64,000 bases of DNA from Mucilaginibacter sp. KACC 22773. GTDB lineage: Bacteria; Bacteroidota; Bacteroidia; Sphingobacteriales; Sphingobacteriaceae. Every line of letters begins with the position of its first letter. Positions within the stretch are counted from its first letter, which is position 1. The stretch covers positions 4,340,001-4,404,000 of the forward strand of contig NZ_CP117883.1 of the NCBI RefSeq assembly GCF_028736215.1. Reading direction: 5' to 3'. A program made the translations under genes and the position numbers. Below are positions 26,850 to 36,010 of this stretch, one piece after another. The notes under the pieces are model-generated. The model was not told the DNA's origin and searched no databases. It worked only from the letters and a program-made list of their open reading frames with translations.

Positions 26850-27686
26850 TTAGTGGTGAGCTATAAACAAGGGCGCTTCTATTTCTTTTATAAGTTTGTC
26901 GGCCATACTGGATTTAAACCAGCGGGAAACACCTCCGCGCTGATAGGCCCCTAACACAACAAGGGTATGTTTATTACGGCTTTTAAGAAAGGTGGTCAGC
27001 TCTTCCTCAGGGTTACCGTTCAACAAGGCATAGCTTGCCGCCGGATAATGACAGGCAATAAATTCCTTAACCAAAGCTTCATCAGGAAGTTCGGCCACAT
27101 CGCCGTCATCGGCTACCGAAACCACTTCAATTGGCTTACTGCGCAGCCAGGGCATCATATAGTTGAACATCTTTATTGCATATACAGCCGGCGGCTTGCC
27201 ATCATAAAGCAGCACTACTTTTTCAATCTCCTGGTAATCCCGGGGTGTAATAAAGACCGGGCATTGCGTTGCTGCAAGCAGCTCCCGGATAAAATGTGTA
27301 GGAGGCTGGACACGCACATGGCTGAACGTTTCTTCTACGTTAATTAGCAGCAGGTCGCTATAAATACTTTCTTTAAGTACTTCCTGTAAAGAAAAACCTT
27401 GATCGCGATGTATGGCATAGCTGATATGTGCTTTTTTGCAGGCCTGTTCAAAGATTCCGACCGATTTATCCCGGGTAGCTTTATCCTTTTCCAAAAGATG
27501 TTTAATTTTCACTTCAGACAGCCCGCTGCTCCCGATGAGGTCATCCAGCTGGTAACTGTTATACAGCAATGACTCCAGGAATACACCAGAGAGAAGCGCC
27601 CTGCTGCTTTCGGCCAGTTTTATAGCGTAAGCCAGCGTACTATCCGCGAATTTTAATCCATCAAATACTGCGCTTATTTTTTTCAT
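26850..27686 (-). CDS. Universal stress protein, two UspA domains (copy 2)
   Basis: 278 aa, two-domain UspA protein. The C-terminal domain ends LVVLGAYQRGGVSRWFKSSM followed by ADKLIKEIEAPLFIAH, a Usp-type nucleotide loop; the N-terminal domain starts MKKISAVFDGLKFADSTLAYA. It lies 11 bp upstream of copy 1 and 39 bp downstream of copy 3, so all three Usp genes are probably one transcript. It is closer to copy 3 than to copy 1: both share the sequence pattern ADxLIKxxxxPxFIAH at the C-terminus, which suggests a local duplication. Confidence 0.88.
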   Translation of the reverse strand: MKKISAVFDGLKFADSTLAYAIKLAESSRALLSGVFLESLLYNSYQLDDLIGSSGLSEVKIKHLLEKDKATRDKSVGIFEQACKKAHISYAIHRDQGFSLQEVLKESIYSDLLLINVEETFSHVRVQPPTHFIRELLAATQCPVFITPRDYQEIEKVVLLYDGKPPAVYAIKMFNYMMPWLRSKPIEVVSVADDGDVAELPDEALVKEFIACHYPAASYALLNGNPEEELTTFLKSRNKHTLVVLGAYQRGGVSRWFKSSMADKLIKEIEAPLFIAHH

Positions 27687-27725
27687 GATTTTGGAATTAA
27701 TGCAGATGTGTGTTACTTAATTTTA

Positions 27726-28568
27726 TTAAACCACAGGATGGGCAATAAAAACCGGCAGGTTGTTGATTTTGATCAGCAGGTCGGCCGTACTGGCTTTAAA
27801 CAACCTTGATAACCAATTGCGGCCAAAGGCACCCATGACCAGGCAGGCACTACTCTGCCGCAGTGTATAATCAAACAGCTCATCTTCCGGTTTACCGCGA
27901 AGGTCTTTAAAATCGATACGGTGGTAATGTTCTTTCAGGTATTCGTACAGTTTTTCTTTCTGATCCTCGCTGAATACGGCATCCTTGTTCGCTTGCAATA
28001 CAGTGATTTCGGCGTCTTTTAATTCGGGGAATAAATAAGTGAATTGCTTAATCGCAAATACCGATGACGCATTTCCATCATAGGCGAACAGGATCTTATT
28101 GACCGGTTCGGCATGGTGCGGAGCGATCATAACCGGGCATTCAGACTTGGCCAGCAACTCCTTTACTAAACCGGCAGGCACCTCAAGCGGCGAGGATGCA
28201 AACAATCCAGGCGGGGTAATAATAATGTCTGCATATCGGCTCTCGCCTATCAGTTCCGCATCAGGAACACCCTGATCGCGGTGTATCTGGCAGTCAACAC
28301 CCTGTTCTTCGCAGTACCTTTTAAATGCGCTAATATTTTCGGCAACAGCCCGGCCCTTAAATTCTGTTTCAGGTACGTTGCCCGTGTCAATGGTTTCCAC
28401 AAACACGCTGCCGTAGGCAAATTTTACCCCTGGAACATTTTCTGTGGGTAAATCTTCCAGGAAAACTCCTGTTAGCCGGGAGCCGGTTAGCCGTGCCAGG
28501 TAACATGCAAAGGCGGTACTTTGCTGCTCTGTTTTTTCTGCGCCGAGTGCGATCATGATCTTTTTCAT
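27726..28568 (-). CDS. Universal stress protein, two UspA domains (copy 3)
   Basis: 280 aa from the ATG at 28568 (MKKIMIALGAEKTEQQS); the ORF could begin 14 codons earlier, but that stretch has no family resemblance. The second domain ends CLVMGAFGRNWLSRLFKAST and LPVFIAHPVV. It is the most upstream Usp of the cluster, preceded by the PepSY-like secreted protein and the BON protein on the same strand. Role as for other UspA proteins: nucleotide-binding stress adaptors in the cytoplasm. Confidence 0.88.
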   Translation of the reverse strand: MKKIMIALGAEKTEQQSTAFACYLARLTGSRLTGVFLEDLPTENVPGVKFAYGSVFVETIDTGNVPETEFKGRAVAENISAFKRYCEEQGVDCQIHRDQGVPDAELIGESRYADIIITPPGLFASSPLEVPAGLVKELLAKSECPVMIAPHHAEPVNKILFAYDGNASSVFAIKQFTYLFPELKDAEITVLQANKDAVFSEDQKEKLYEYLKEHYHRIDFKDLRGKPEDELFDYTLRQSSACLVMGAFGRNWLSRLFKASTADLLIKINNLPVFIAHPVV

Positions 28569-28644
28569 ATCTTCTATATTTAAGAGGCAGCTTTCGCGAA
28601 CGTTGTTCACGAAAGCTGTTTGATTGTTTGGTTTCCGTTAAGGG

Positions 28645-29154
28645 TTAAATGAATTTTCCTTCTCCATTCAATTTTACTTTCATGCGCTTATCGCCGTTTT
28701 GCAGCAGCAGCTTAAAGGTTTTATCTGCTTTCTCTTTCTGGTCAAAATAATGAACCTGGTAAACGTCCTCCGAAATATGCCAGTTAGGGAACCGTTGGGT
28801 AACGGCGTCCTTTACTGCAGCGGGCAGCTTGGTGTTCTTGAATTTTTCCGCGGTACGAAGCAGCTTGCCATTTTTATCGTAGGCAGCCAGAATCTTTCCA
28901 TCGGGGATAAAAAAAGATATATAATATCCGTCATAATCATCGTCGTAAAATTCCGACTTTTTTACATCGTAAGCCGCCGCTTTAAACTCCAGCATCCTCA
29001 CAGGTTGCGCCATTTCGCGGTTATCAGTTGCATTCAGGTATTTATAAGTTGATGCGATGATCTTCACTTCGGGGAGGATAACTTGCGCGAATGACCGCAC
29101 GGCAGCGCCGGTTAAGAGCGTTGCCAGTATAAGTGCTATTTTAAATCGTTTCAT
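28645..29154 (-). CDS. Secreted PepSY-like (beta-lactamase-inhibitor-like) protein
   Basis: 169 aa with a signal peptide (ALILATLLTGAAVRSFAQ). The C-terminal half, KLPAAVKDAVTQRFPNWHIS followed by VYQVHYFDQKEKADKTFKLLL, has the two-helix plus strand shape of the PepSY-like fold often annotated as beta-lactamase-inhibitor-like in Bacteroidota. The protein is predicted periplasmic. Placed between the BON gene (22 bp upstream) and the Usp genes, it probably belongs to the same envelope-stress response. Its biochemical role is not known. Confidence 0.72.
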   Translation of the reverse strand: MKRFKIALILATLLTGAAVRSFAQVILPEVKIIASTYKYLNATDNREMAQPVRMLEFKAAAYDVKKSEFYDDDYDGYYISFFIPDGKILAAYDKNGKLLRTAEKFKNTKLPAAVKDAVTQRFPNWHISEDVYQVHYFDQKEKADKTFKLLLQNGDKRMKVKLNGEGKFI

Positions 29155-29175
29155 GATCTTTAATTTAATGGTGAA

Positions 29176-29844
29176 TTAAAATGCATATTCAGGCTCTTCA
29201 ACGGTCAGTTTGTTTTCAACGTGATAAACGCCGGGTGCCGCCCAGGCTACATCTTCCGCATCTTCGCTTTCGGCAAATGAGCGCACTTTACCTGTCAAAA
29301 CAACCTTGTTGCCAATTGTGCTAACGTTTACTTTGCTGGCATCAACAGTGGCGTTTCTGCGAAAGGCAGCCATGATTTTTTGTTCCATGTCAAATGCGTT
29401 TAACTTCGGTTTAATCGTGATCAGGTTAATTACCGAACGCACGCCGGAAAGGGATTGAATGGCCTTTTTTGCATTCACCCGCTGATATTCCCACTCCAGT
29501 TCACCTTCCAGCGTTACTATGCCATCTTCTACCTTTATTTTAATTTTTTCCTCCGGAACGGCAGAATGCCATTTAAGGGTGTTAAAAACCGCCTCGGCAA
29601 TCTCCGCATCTGTTTTACCGGCGCCGGGCGATACGCCAATCCGGATATCTTCGGCTATCGCCTTAACACCGGCTACTTTTTTTGCCGCTCTTTCGGCATC
29701 TAATTTTTTGGCGTAGGAATCCAGGGTCCCTGACAGGGTCACTATGCCGTTCTTAACGGCAACGCCAATTTCTGATGAATTTAAAAATGGCTGCCATTTC
29801 AGTTCATCCATCACGTCTTTTTGAATTTGAATATCTGTTTTCAT
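29176..29844 (-). CDS. Triple BON-domain protein
   Basis: 222 aa consisting of three BON domains in tandem, roughly residues 3-70, 78-147 and 150-218. Each repeats a VxVxxGxVTLxGxxxxxxxxxxAExAxxxVxGVxxVxNxI pattern, for example IGVAVKNGIVTLSGTLDSYA and IKIKVEDGIVTLEGELEWEY. BON domains bind membranes or phospholipids; OsmY of E. coli is a two-domain relative induced by osmotic stress. There is no signal peptide, so this form is cytoplasmic unless exported otherwise. It appears to be the first gene of the stress operon, with about 630 bp of gene-poor DNA upstream. Confidence 0.9.
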   Translation of the reverse strand: MKTDIQIQKDVMDELKWQPFLNSSEIGVAVKNGIVTLSGTLDSYAKKLDAERAAKKVAGVKAIAEDIRIGVSPGAGKTDAEIAEAVFNTLKWHSAVPEEKIKIKVEDGIVTLEGELEWEYQRVNAKKAIQSLSGVRSVINLITIKPKLNAFDMEQKIMAAFRRNATVDASKVNVSTIGNKVVLTGKVRSFAESEDAEDVAWAAPGVYHVENKLTVEEPEYAF

Positions 29845-30063
29845 AACTTCAATAATTAATAAAAGATGTAAATCATAAAGTCAAATAACGACTAAACCAG
29901 TGGTAAAGAACATGATGACGGTCAGTATCGGGTATGATCCTGGTCACGTTGGTTGCTTTAAAGCCGAACCTACTTGCCGAGGCTGATAAGGAACCGGAAT
30001 AACAGGGATAGCTTCCTACCACAGGAACTTTGCTCCAGAAAACTCAAACAATAATTTGAGAAA

Positions 30064-30378
30064 TTGTCCTCGTCGCACCGACGAAAAATATACAGAGGAG
30101 CACTCATTTACCGGGATTTGCTCAAAAATGCTGATATTATACCTTGTTTCAGTGTGATTTGTGCTTTTACCGTAGTTGACGGCTTTCCTGTCGTTATCAG
30201 TATTAACGATAACCGGGCACACTTCTGCAAAAAGATTGCATCCGGTGCAATCCTAAGCATAAATCTGCAAGGTATGAGGCGTATCAGGGAAAGCTCTGGC
30301 ATTGATACAGGTCGACTAAAACTTTCGGGCAGCACAACCGGAGGAATAGCCAAAGCAATTAACAAATTGAAAATTTAA
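30064..30378 (+). CDS. Doubtful 104-aa ORF
   Basis: An open frame from ATG to TAA with a plausible basic, hydrophobic mixture and the C-terminal segment GSTTGGIAKAINKLKI. I do not recognise it. The complementary frame is also open for 85 codons with the hydrophobic bias expected of an antisense shadow, which slightly favours the plus strand as coding. It could also be a decayed gene fragment. No ribosome-binding or promoter evidence was found. Confidence 0.3.
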   Translation: MSSSHRRKIYRGALIYRDLLKNADIIPCFSVICAFTVVDGFPVVISINDNRAHFCKKIASGAILSINLQGMRRIRESSGIDTGRLKLSGSTTGGIAKAINKLKI

Positions 30379-30415
30379 TATCTAATACACCAGCCCGCCT
30401 CGTTGGAATGACAAA

Positions 30416-30442
30416 AAAGCCATGGAACTATTCCACGGCTTT
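30416..30442 (-). terminator. Factor-independent terminator of the SDR gene
   Basis: aaagccatggaa and ttccacggcttt pair with one mismatch around a 3-nt loop. Read on the minus strand, the stem is followed by ttttttg. It lies 33 bp after the SDR stop codon. Confidence 0.85.
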
Positions 30443-30474
30443 AGTAAATGATCGAAAAAAATGCGGGATTTTTC

Positions 30475-31269
30475 TTACACTATGCCCTTTAGCAATCCAC
30501 CTTCGGCTCTGACAGCAGCGCCATTGGTTGCCGAGGCCAGCGGACTGGCCAGGTAGGTAACCATGTTTGCTACTTCGCTGGTATTAAGAAACCGTTGAAT
30601 GATAGATGTAGGCCGTACCGTTTTGAAGAAATCGGCTTCCACCTCAGCTATGGTCTTGTTTTGATCCTTCGCCAGGTTTTCAATAAAGTCACCTACTCCT
30701 TCTGACATGGTGGGGCCGGGTAACACAGAGTTAACTGTAACCTCGGTGCCTTTGGTCAATTCAGCCAGACCGCGGGCTATAGCCAACTGGGCGGTTTTGG
30801 TCATACCGTAATGGATCATTTCTTCCGGGATCTGTACAGCTGATTCGCTTGAAATAAAGATGATCCTTCCCCAGCCGACAGCTAACATTTTAGGAAAATA
30901 GGCACGGGATAAACGGATGCCGCTCATGACATTAATCTCATAAAAGCGCAGCCAGTCTTCGTCGGTAATGTCAACAAATGCTTTCGGTTCAAAGATGGCC
31001 ACATTATTAATCAGGATGTCTACCTGTGGTAATTGACTAATCAAATTGTTAATAGATTCGAGGCTCTTAAAATCAGCAGTTATGCCGCTTACCTTATCAT
31101 TGGCGCTTTCGGTTTTAATTTGTGCTACTGCTTTATCCACCCGTTCTGTAGTGCGACCATTGACAATAACTTCGGCGCCTTCCTTAGCTAATTGAAGAGC
31201 AATGGCATAGCCTATACCGGCGGTAGAGCCAGTGACCAGCGCTTTTTTGTTTTGTAACTTCAGGTCCAT
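30475..31269 (-). CDS. Short-chain dehydrogenase/reductase
   Basis: 264 aa classical SDR using NAD(P). The cofactor motif is KKALVTGSTAGIGYAIALQL (TGxxxGIG), followed by VNGR, which suggests NADP preference. NNVAIFEPK replaces the NNAG motif, the catalytic Ser is in FISSES, and the YxxxK motif is YGMTKTA. It ends ATNGAAVRAEGGLLKGIV, matching the family's C-terminal region. It is the last gene of a minus-strand series that includes hydrolases and an amidohydrolase; the substrate is unknown. A strong terminator follows. Confidence 0.9.
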   Translation of the reverse strand: MDLKLQNKKALVTGSTAGIGYAIALQLAKEGAEVIVNGRTTERVDKAVAQIKTESANDKVSGITADFKSLESINNLISQLPQVDILINNVAIFEPKAFVDITDEDWLRFYEINVMSGIRLSRAYFPKMLAVGWGRIIFISSESAVQIPEEMIHYGMTKTAQLAIARGLAELTKGTEVTVNSVLPGPTMSEGVGDFIENLAKDQNKTIAEVEADFFKTVRPTSIIQRFLNTSEVANMVTYLASPLASATNGAAVRAEGGLLKGIV

Positions 31270-31471
31270 AATATTTAAAAATTAATGCGATATAAAACTA
31301 ATATTGTTATTTACTTGAGAAAACAAAAGCCAGATGTACCCGGCCTATGCTCCTTACCATGCTCAACATCGTTGAATTGGGTTGAACCTTCTTATTATAC
31401 GCCCGTATTGTGATAACTGCTCCCTGTTTAACAGCTACATAAGGCCAATTGTTGATGCCCGGACTTAATAA

Positions 31472-32401
31472 TTACTTCATTAAAAATGCTAGCAGGTCTT
31501 TTTGAACCTGCGGTGTGTTTTCCTGCACAACCCAGTGTCCCGAATCTTTGATGACAGATTCCTGCACGTTAGTAGCCACCAAGCTGATGTGTGTTGCCAG
31601 GAATGCTCCGGCAAAATGATCTGAACCCATAGCCAGCACAGGCATCGGCAGTTTTTTCTTGGCAAATTCAACATTGTCTTTGCCGTCCTGGTTAAAATAC
31701 CCAAACCAATGGAATGCACCGGTGGTAGCGCCGGGTACAGAATAAGCCCTGATAAATTCAGCAGTCTCTCCCTTGGTAAAAGCGTTTTTTTGAAAACCTA
31801 CAACGGGCCAGAAGTCGGTAAAAAATACGCGGACTTTACCGGAAACCAATTCTCCCGCATGCGGCTGTGCAAAAAAACCAAACCACCAGGCCTGGGCTTT
31901 AACCTGGCTCCAAACAGGCTCAATGCCGGGTAACAATGCATCCATCAAAACCAGTTTTTTTACATCACCTGGATACTGGGCTGCATAAGCATAAGCCACC
32001 ATCAATCCGATGTCATGACCGGCGAGGTTAATACGCTGATAGCCCAATTTTTTCATCAGTTCATGCATATCCACTGCCATATTCTTTTTATCGTAACCAC
32101 CGGCTGGCTTACCCGATTCACCAACGCCGCGCATATCGGGTGCGATAACGGTATAGTGTTTTGATAACTCGGGCAGCAGCCTGTTCCACATATACCAGTT
32201 TTGGCCAAAGCCGTGTATCAGCAGCAAAGGCTCACCCTTTCCGCCAATCACGTAATGGATCTTCACATTGTTTACGGTCGCATACTGATGCTTAAAATTT
32301 GACGGAGGGTTAGCCGGAGTAACCGCCGCGAAAACATTGGCAATTAAAGCCGAGAACAGCAGGGTAACCAATAGCTGTTTCATTGTTGTTCTGATTTTCA
32401 T
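31472..32401 (-). CDS. Secreted alpha/beta hydrolase, epoxide hydrolase-like
   Basis: 309 aa with a signal peptide (LLVTLLFSALIANVFA); a second ATG six codons in could also start it. The oxyanion motif is HGFGQNW, the nucleophile elbow AGHDIG carries Asp, not Ser, and the base is His in KDSGHWVVQE. An Asp nucleophile with DMRGVGESGKPAGGYDKKNM upstream is typical of epoxide hydrolases and haloalkane dehalogenases. The protein is predicted periplasmic or exported. It is 30 bp downstream of the MBL-fold gene on the same strand. Confidence 0.85.
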   Translation of the reverse strand: MKIRTTMKQLLVTLLFSALIANVFAAVTPANPPSNFKHQYATVNNVKIHYVIGGKGEPLLLIHGFGQNWYMWNRLLPELSKHYTVIAPDMRGVGESGKPAGGYDKKNMAVDMHELMKKLGYQRINLAGHDIGLMVAYAYAAQYPGDVKKLVLMDALLPGIEPVWSQVKAQAWWFGFFAQPHAGELVSGKVRVFFTDFWPVVGFQKNAFTKGETAEFIRAYSVPGATTGAFHWFGYFNQDGKDNVEFAKKKLPMPVLAMGSDHFAGAFLATHISLVATNVQESVIKDSGHWVVQENTPQVQKDLLAFLMK

Positions 32402-32431
32402 AGTTTTATTGTTTTTGATATGGAATTATGA

Positions 32432-33427
32432 TTATTTATTCTTGTTATTGCTAATGTCTTTATAGGCATTAGGGAGGTTGAAATTGTAGTGCAGCCAATT
32501 GAACAACACATAACCTTTATCGAACTCTTTCATCGGCACCGCCGTTTTGGTTTGTTCCAGGCTCAAGCCTTTGTCAACCGCCGCTTCTACTTCGCTTTTT
32601 AATTTTTCGACGTAATCAATCGTATATTTAATACCGGCTTTATTGGTAATGCGGCCATGGCCGGGAATAATAATGGCATCGTCAGGTAAAAAGTCGTATA
32701 CTTTTTTGAGGTTAACGACAGGCTCCAAAAAGACACCATCGAATAACCAGGGGATAGCAGGACTTTCAGCGATGAAGGGGTTACCGGCCCAGAATATCTT
32801 TTGATTGGGCATCCACACAAACAAATCGGCCTGAGACTGCGCAGGGCTAATGTTCAGAAGTTCAACAATCTTGCCACCGCCCATATCTACCTTAAGATCA
32901 CTGTTCTTCGGGATCACGATATCCGCCGTCCGGAAAATAGTATTTTCAATTTCCCTACCGGTGCCGAAAAGCCCGACCATAAATGTTTTAATGCCATCAT
33001 AGTTTTTTGAAAGGTTATTCCTGGCAAATTCATTTTGAATGATGCGGGTAGAAGGAGGAAGTAAGTAATTACTGAAACAATGATCGCCATGATCGCTGGT
33101 GTTAACCGCATAGATAATGGGCTTATCCGTCACCAATCGGATGAGTTTCACTTCCTGGTCGTAAAGCCGCTTAGTCATCATCACCTCGATCAGCAGCACT
33201 CCTTTATCTCCGACGATAAAACCACCTGTAGTAGCCTGAGGAATACCTTTAGTTGTTTCTGTTTCTGCAGTAGTCGGGATGATAGCGTAAATATCCGTTG
33301 CCACTTTGTGCAGGCCGAGGGTGACTTTATTGGCGTCCCAGATAGGCACCACGGGCGGCATTTGGGCAAAAACGCTGCTGCTGAGCACCAGGCAGGCCGT
33401 TAACAATCTGATAAATGTTGTTTTCAT
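32432..33427 (-). CDS. Secreted MBL-fold protein with altered metal ligands
   Basis: 331 aa with a signal peptide (ACLVLSSSVFAQ). Fold signatures of metallo-beta-lactamases are present, but the zinc site is atypical: the HxHxDH motif reads TSDHGDH (first His replaced by Ser), the region of the next His reads SPAQSQADLFVWMP, and AGD reads AGN. The last His remains in IIPGHGR. These changes look like features of a subfamily, since the rest is intact, but the metal content and activity are uncertain. It lies 19 bp downstream of the amidohydrolase. Confidence 0.75.
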   Translation of the reverse strand: MKTTFIRLLTACLVLSSSVFAQMPPVVPIWDANKVTLGLHKVATDIYAIIPTTAETETTKGIPQATTGGFIVGDKGVLLIEVMMTKRLYDQEVKLIRLVTDKPIIYAVNTSDHGDHCFSNYLLPPSTRIIQNEFARNNLSKNYDGIKTFMVGLFGTGREIENTIFRTADIVIPKNSDLKVDMGGGKIVELLNISPAQSQADLFVWMPNQKIFWAGNPFIAESPAIPWLFDGVFLEPVVNLKKVYDFLPDDAIIIPGHGRITNKAGIKYTIDYVEKLKSEVEAAVDKGLSLEQTKTAVPMKEFDKGYVLFNWLHYNFNLPNAYKDISNNKNK

Positions 33428-33446
33428 ATTGATTTGAACTTGGTTT

Positions 33447-35210
33447 TTATCTTTGGTAAGCTCCGTAATAATTAATTGGCGACCAATCTGGAATTGCGCG
33501 CGCTATTGGTGGGCATCGCGCGGCATATTTACCAGCAGCGTATACTATGTTGCCGTTAACAATGGTTATCAGCGACGAAATATGCTTTACCTTTTCTGGA
33601 GTTGCACTAAAATAATCGTCAGAAAGAATGACCATATCGGCATACATACCTTTCACAAGTTTGCCTTTAACGTCCTGCTCACCCGAGCACCATGCGCTGC
33701 CTGAGGTATAAAGTTTTAGGGCAGTGAACTTATCCAGCACCTGGTCTTTTGGCCAAAACTGCATACCTCCAATGGTTTTACCGGTTAGCAACCAATGCAA
33801 GGCCATCCATGGGTTATAGGTTGAAATACGAGGCGCGTCGGTGCCCATACCCACAGGAATGCCCATGGCCAGCATTTTTTTGATGGGTGGCAACTGGGTT
33901 TTAGGCTGTCCGTACATTTTGTTATATAGTTCGCCCTGATAATACATGCGGAACTGTACGGCTATCCCCCCGCCCAACGCTTTTACACGGGCCAGTTCAG
34001 TATCAGTGATGGTTTCGGCATGGTCAAAGAACCAGCGCAGGCCATTAAAAGGCGTGTCTTTATTCACTTTTTCAAACACGTTCAGCATGCGGTCAATGGA
34101 TTCGCCGTAGGTGGCATGCAGGCGAAACGGCCAGCGGTTTTTAACCAATAACCGGATAACCGGCTCCAGGTCGCTTTCCATTTCCGGGGCCAGTATTATG
34201 CGCGGTTCCAGAAAGTTCTCAAAGTCGGCACCCGAGGCGATGAGGTTTTCACCGGCTCCTTCCATCGCATAGCCATTGGCCATAAGGATATGATCATTCT
34301 TATTTGGATAAGTTTGCCCTATCCATTTTTCGTAATCGGCTAATTCCTTACCTTTTTGTTGCGCAAATAAATAATAGGCGGTGCGTACAGTTAGCTTCCC
34401 GGCCTTGGCCAGCGCTAATGAGGCATGGTAATCGGCATCATAATTTTGTGATCCGCCGGCGGCGTCTACAACACTGGTGATACCGAAGCTGTTAATCTCG
34501 CGGTAAAAATGTTCAGAACTGTTAACTCGTTCTTCGGGCGTAAGTTTGCCGGTGAGTGCCAGCGTGCGGTAAATAGCCATCGGGGTTTCTTTAGCATACA
34601 ACAAACCGGTGGGGTTGCCTTGTTCATCAAGCTCAATCAAACTGCCGGGATAGTCGGTATGTTTGTCGTAACCCAGCGTCTCAATACCCTTTTTATTCAA
34701 GAAAGCCTTGCCGTAGAGGTAAGTAATGAACACAGGCTTGTCAGGAACTGCGGCATTTATCTCATCGATGGTTGGCTGCCTTTTTTCGGCAAACTGGAAT
34801 TCATTCCAGCCGCCAACCACTTTCACCCAGGCCCCGGGCGGTGTCCTTGCGGCTTGCTCCTTCAGCATTTCCATGGCGCGTTTAAGCGTTTTAACGCCGT
34901 CCCATCGCAGCTCCATATTAAAGTTCAGGCCTTCCCTGATTGCATGCATATGACTGTCATTCAGTCCCGGAATAACGGTTTTGCCGGCAGCATTAACCAG
35001 CTTAGTTGAATTACTTTTATAGGTTTTAAAGATAGCCTGGGTGCTGCCTGTCGCCAGGATTAAGCCATTTTTTACAGCAATCGCTTGTTTAAATTCGCCC
35101 GGGCGGGCCATCGTCGCTATTTTTCCGTTGTAAACTATCAGGTCGGCTTTTTGCTGAGCTGCGGCTGTTAGCAACGTTACCAGGAACAATAAGGTTAGTA
35201 ATTTTTTCAT
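33447..35210 (-). CDS. Secreted amidohydrolase (YtcJ-like, amidohydro_3)
   Basis: 587 aa with a signal peptide (LLFLVTLLTAAAQ). The amidohydrolase metal motif HxH occurs as NDSHMHAIREG near residue 86; the later Asp lies in MGTDAPR near residue 460; and the C-terminal sandwich ends SLITIVNGNIVYAAGKY. This architecture is that of YtcJ-type exoenzymes with undefined substrates. It shares a transcript direction with a small alpha/beta hydrolase upstream (4 bp gap) and the MBL-fold gene downstream, hinting at a common pathway for an exogenous ester, lactone or amide, which is inference from position only. Confidence 0.88.
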   Translation of the reverse strand: MKKLLTLLFLVTLLTAAAQQKADLIVYNGKIATMARPGEFKQAIAVKNGLILATGSTQAIFKTYKSNSTKLVNAAGKTVIPGLNDSHMHAIREGLNFNMELRWDGVKTLKRAMEMLKEQAARTPPGAWVKVVGGWNEFQFAEKRQPTIDEINAAVPDKPVFITYLYGKAFLNKKGIETLGYDKHTDYPGSLIELDEQGNPTGLLYAKETPMAIYRTLALTGKLTPEERVNSSEHFYREINSFGITSVVDAAGGSQNYDADYHASLALAKAGKLTVRTAYYLFAQQKGKELADYEKWIGQTYPNKNDHILMANGYAMEGAGENLIASGADFENFLEPRIILAPEMESDLEPVIRLLVKNRWPFRLHATYGESIDRMLNVFEKVNKDTPFNGLRWFFDHAETITDTELARVKALGGGIAVQFRMYYQGELYNKMYGQPKTQLPPIKKMLAMGIPVGMGTDAPRISTYNPWMALHWLLTGKTIGGMQFWPKDQVLDKFTALKLYTSGSAWCSGEQDVKGKLVKGMYADMVILSDDYFSATPEKVKHISSLITIVNGNIVYAAGKYAARCPPIARAIPDWSPINYYGAYQR

Positions 35211-35214
35211 GGTC

Positions 35215-35997
35215 TTATTTTTTTGTTAACCAGTTTAAAATATATTCTGCTATCTCCTGCCAGCCCGGCTGGCCCAACACAAAATGGTTTCGCCCGGGGA
35301 ATTCCTTGTAATCGGCCACAGACTGGGCATGGCTGTATTTTTTATAGTTTGTATAGTTGAGCGAGGCCGGAATGAAATTGTCTTGGCTACCAGAGAGAAA
35401 AAGGAGTGGTGCGTGCGGCTTTGCAAAATCCACCTTAGCAGCAGGCGTTGTGGCATCGCGCACCAGCAGCTTCGACTCCGGCACCAATAGTTTGTAATAA
35501 GCATCCTTTTGCACTTCGTAAGGCATACCATTTGTGAAAGCATATTGCCATTCGGGGAAAGACATCAGGTAGGTTTTGCGGGTATCGGTAAAAAAACCCA
35601 GCGCGGGCCAGCCGGCTTTATAAAAGGAGAACCTGAAAGTAAATATGCCCTGCGGCTGAAGCGAATGAATGGCGATACCCGCTGCTGCCAGCCCGTTTTG
35701 CAACAATAACTGGGTGATAAGGCCGCCCATAGAGTGGCCGATCAGGATGGGTTTTTCCGGCAGTGACTTCACAAAGTCCCTGAAATAAGAGGTCAGCTTA
35801 TCCAGGCGCTGGCTGGCAACATCGGCATCAGGGTGTAGCTGGCGCAATGTGCAGGCGGGGGCATCTTTGTATGGCCAGGCCGGTGCAAATGTTTCATAGC
35901 CTCGTTCTTCAAAATAGCTTTTCCATTCGGCCCAGCAATCACTACTTACAAAGGCGCCGGTAATAAATACCACGGTTTTTGAATTAATTTTTTTCAT
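35215..35997 (-). CDS. Alpha/beta hydrolase
   Basis: 260 aa, no signal peptide. The nucleophile elbow is GHSMGG with Ser near residue 103; the acid is probably Asp in SGSQDNFIPA and the base His in GRNHFVLGQPGW. The beginning TVVFITGAFVSSDCWAEWKS places the oxyanion strand. The likely role is cytosolic esterase or lipase-like; the substrate is unknown. It is 4 bp upstream of the amidohydrolase and 13 bp downstream of a decayed SDR, so it belongs to the same transcription unit. Confidence 0.83.
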   Translation of the reverse strand: MKKINSKTVVFITGAFVSSDCWAEWKSYFEERGYETFAPAWPYKDAPACTLRQLHPDADVASQRLDKLTSYFRDFVKSLPEKPILIGHSMGGLITQLLLQNGLAAAGIAIHSLQPQGIFTFRFSFYKAGWPALGFFTDTRKTYLMSFPEWQYAFTNGMPYEVQKDAYYKLLVPESKLLVRDATTPAAKVDFAKPHAPLLFLSGSQDNFIPASLNYTNYKKYSHAQSVADYKEFPGRNHFVLGQPGWQEIAEYILNWLTKK

Positions 35998-36010
35998 AAC
36001 TGGTTCAGAT

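Larger units (their letters stand above)
29845..30474. other. Gene-poor upstream region of the stress operon
   Basis: About 630 bp between the BON gene start and the SDR stop. It should contain the operon promoter, although I could not find a clean -33/-7 pair. A plus-strand reading frame at 30064-30378 is the only possible gene; a terminator for the SDR gene lies at 30416-30442. No repeats of the intergenic families seen elsewhere occur here. Confidence 0.5.

Noticed and set aside
34509..35009. 166-codon ORF antisense to the amidohydrolase
   Set aside because: Shadow of the sense gene; no recognisable domain.
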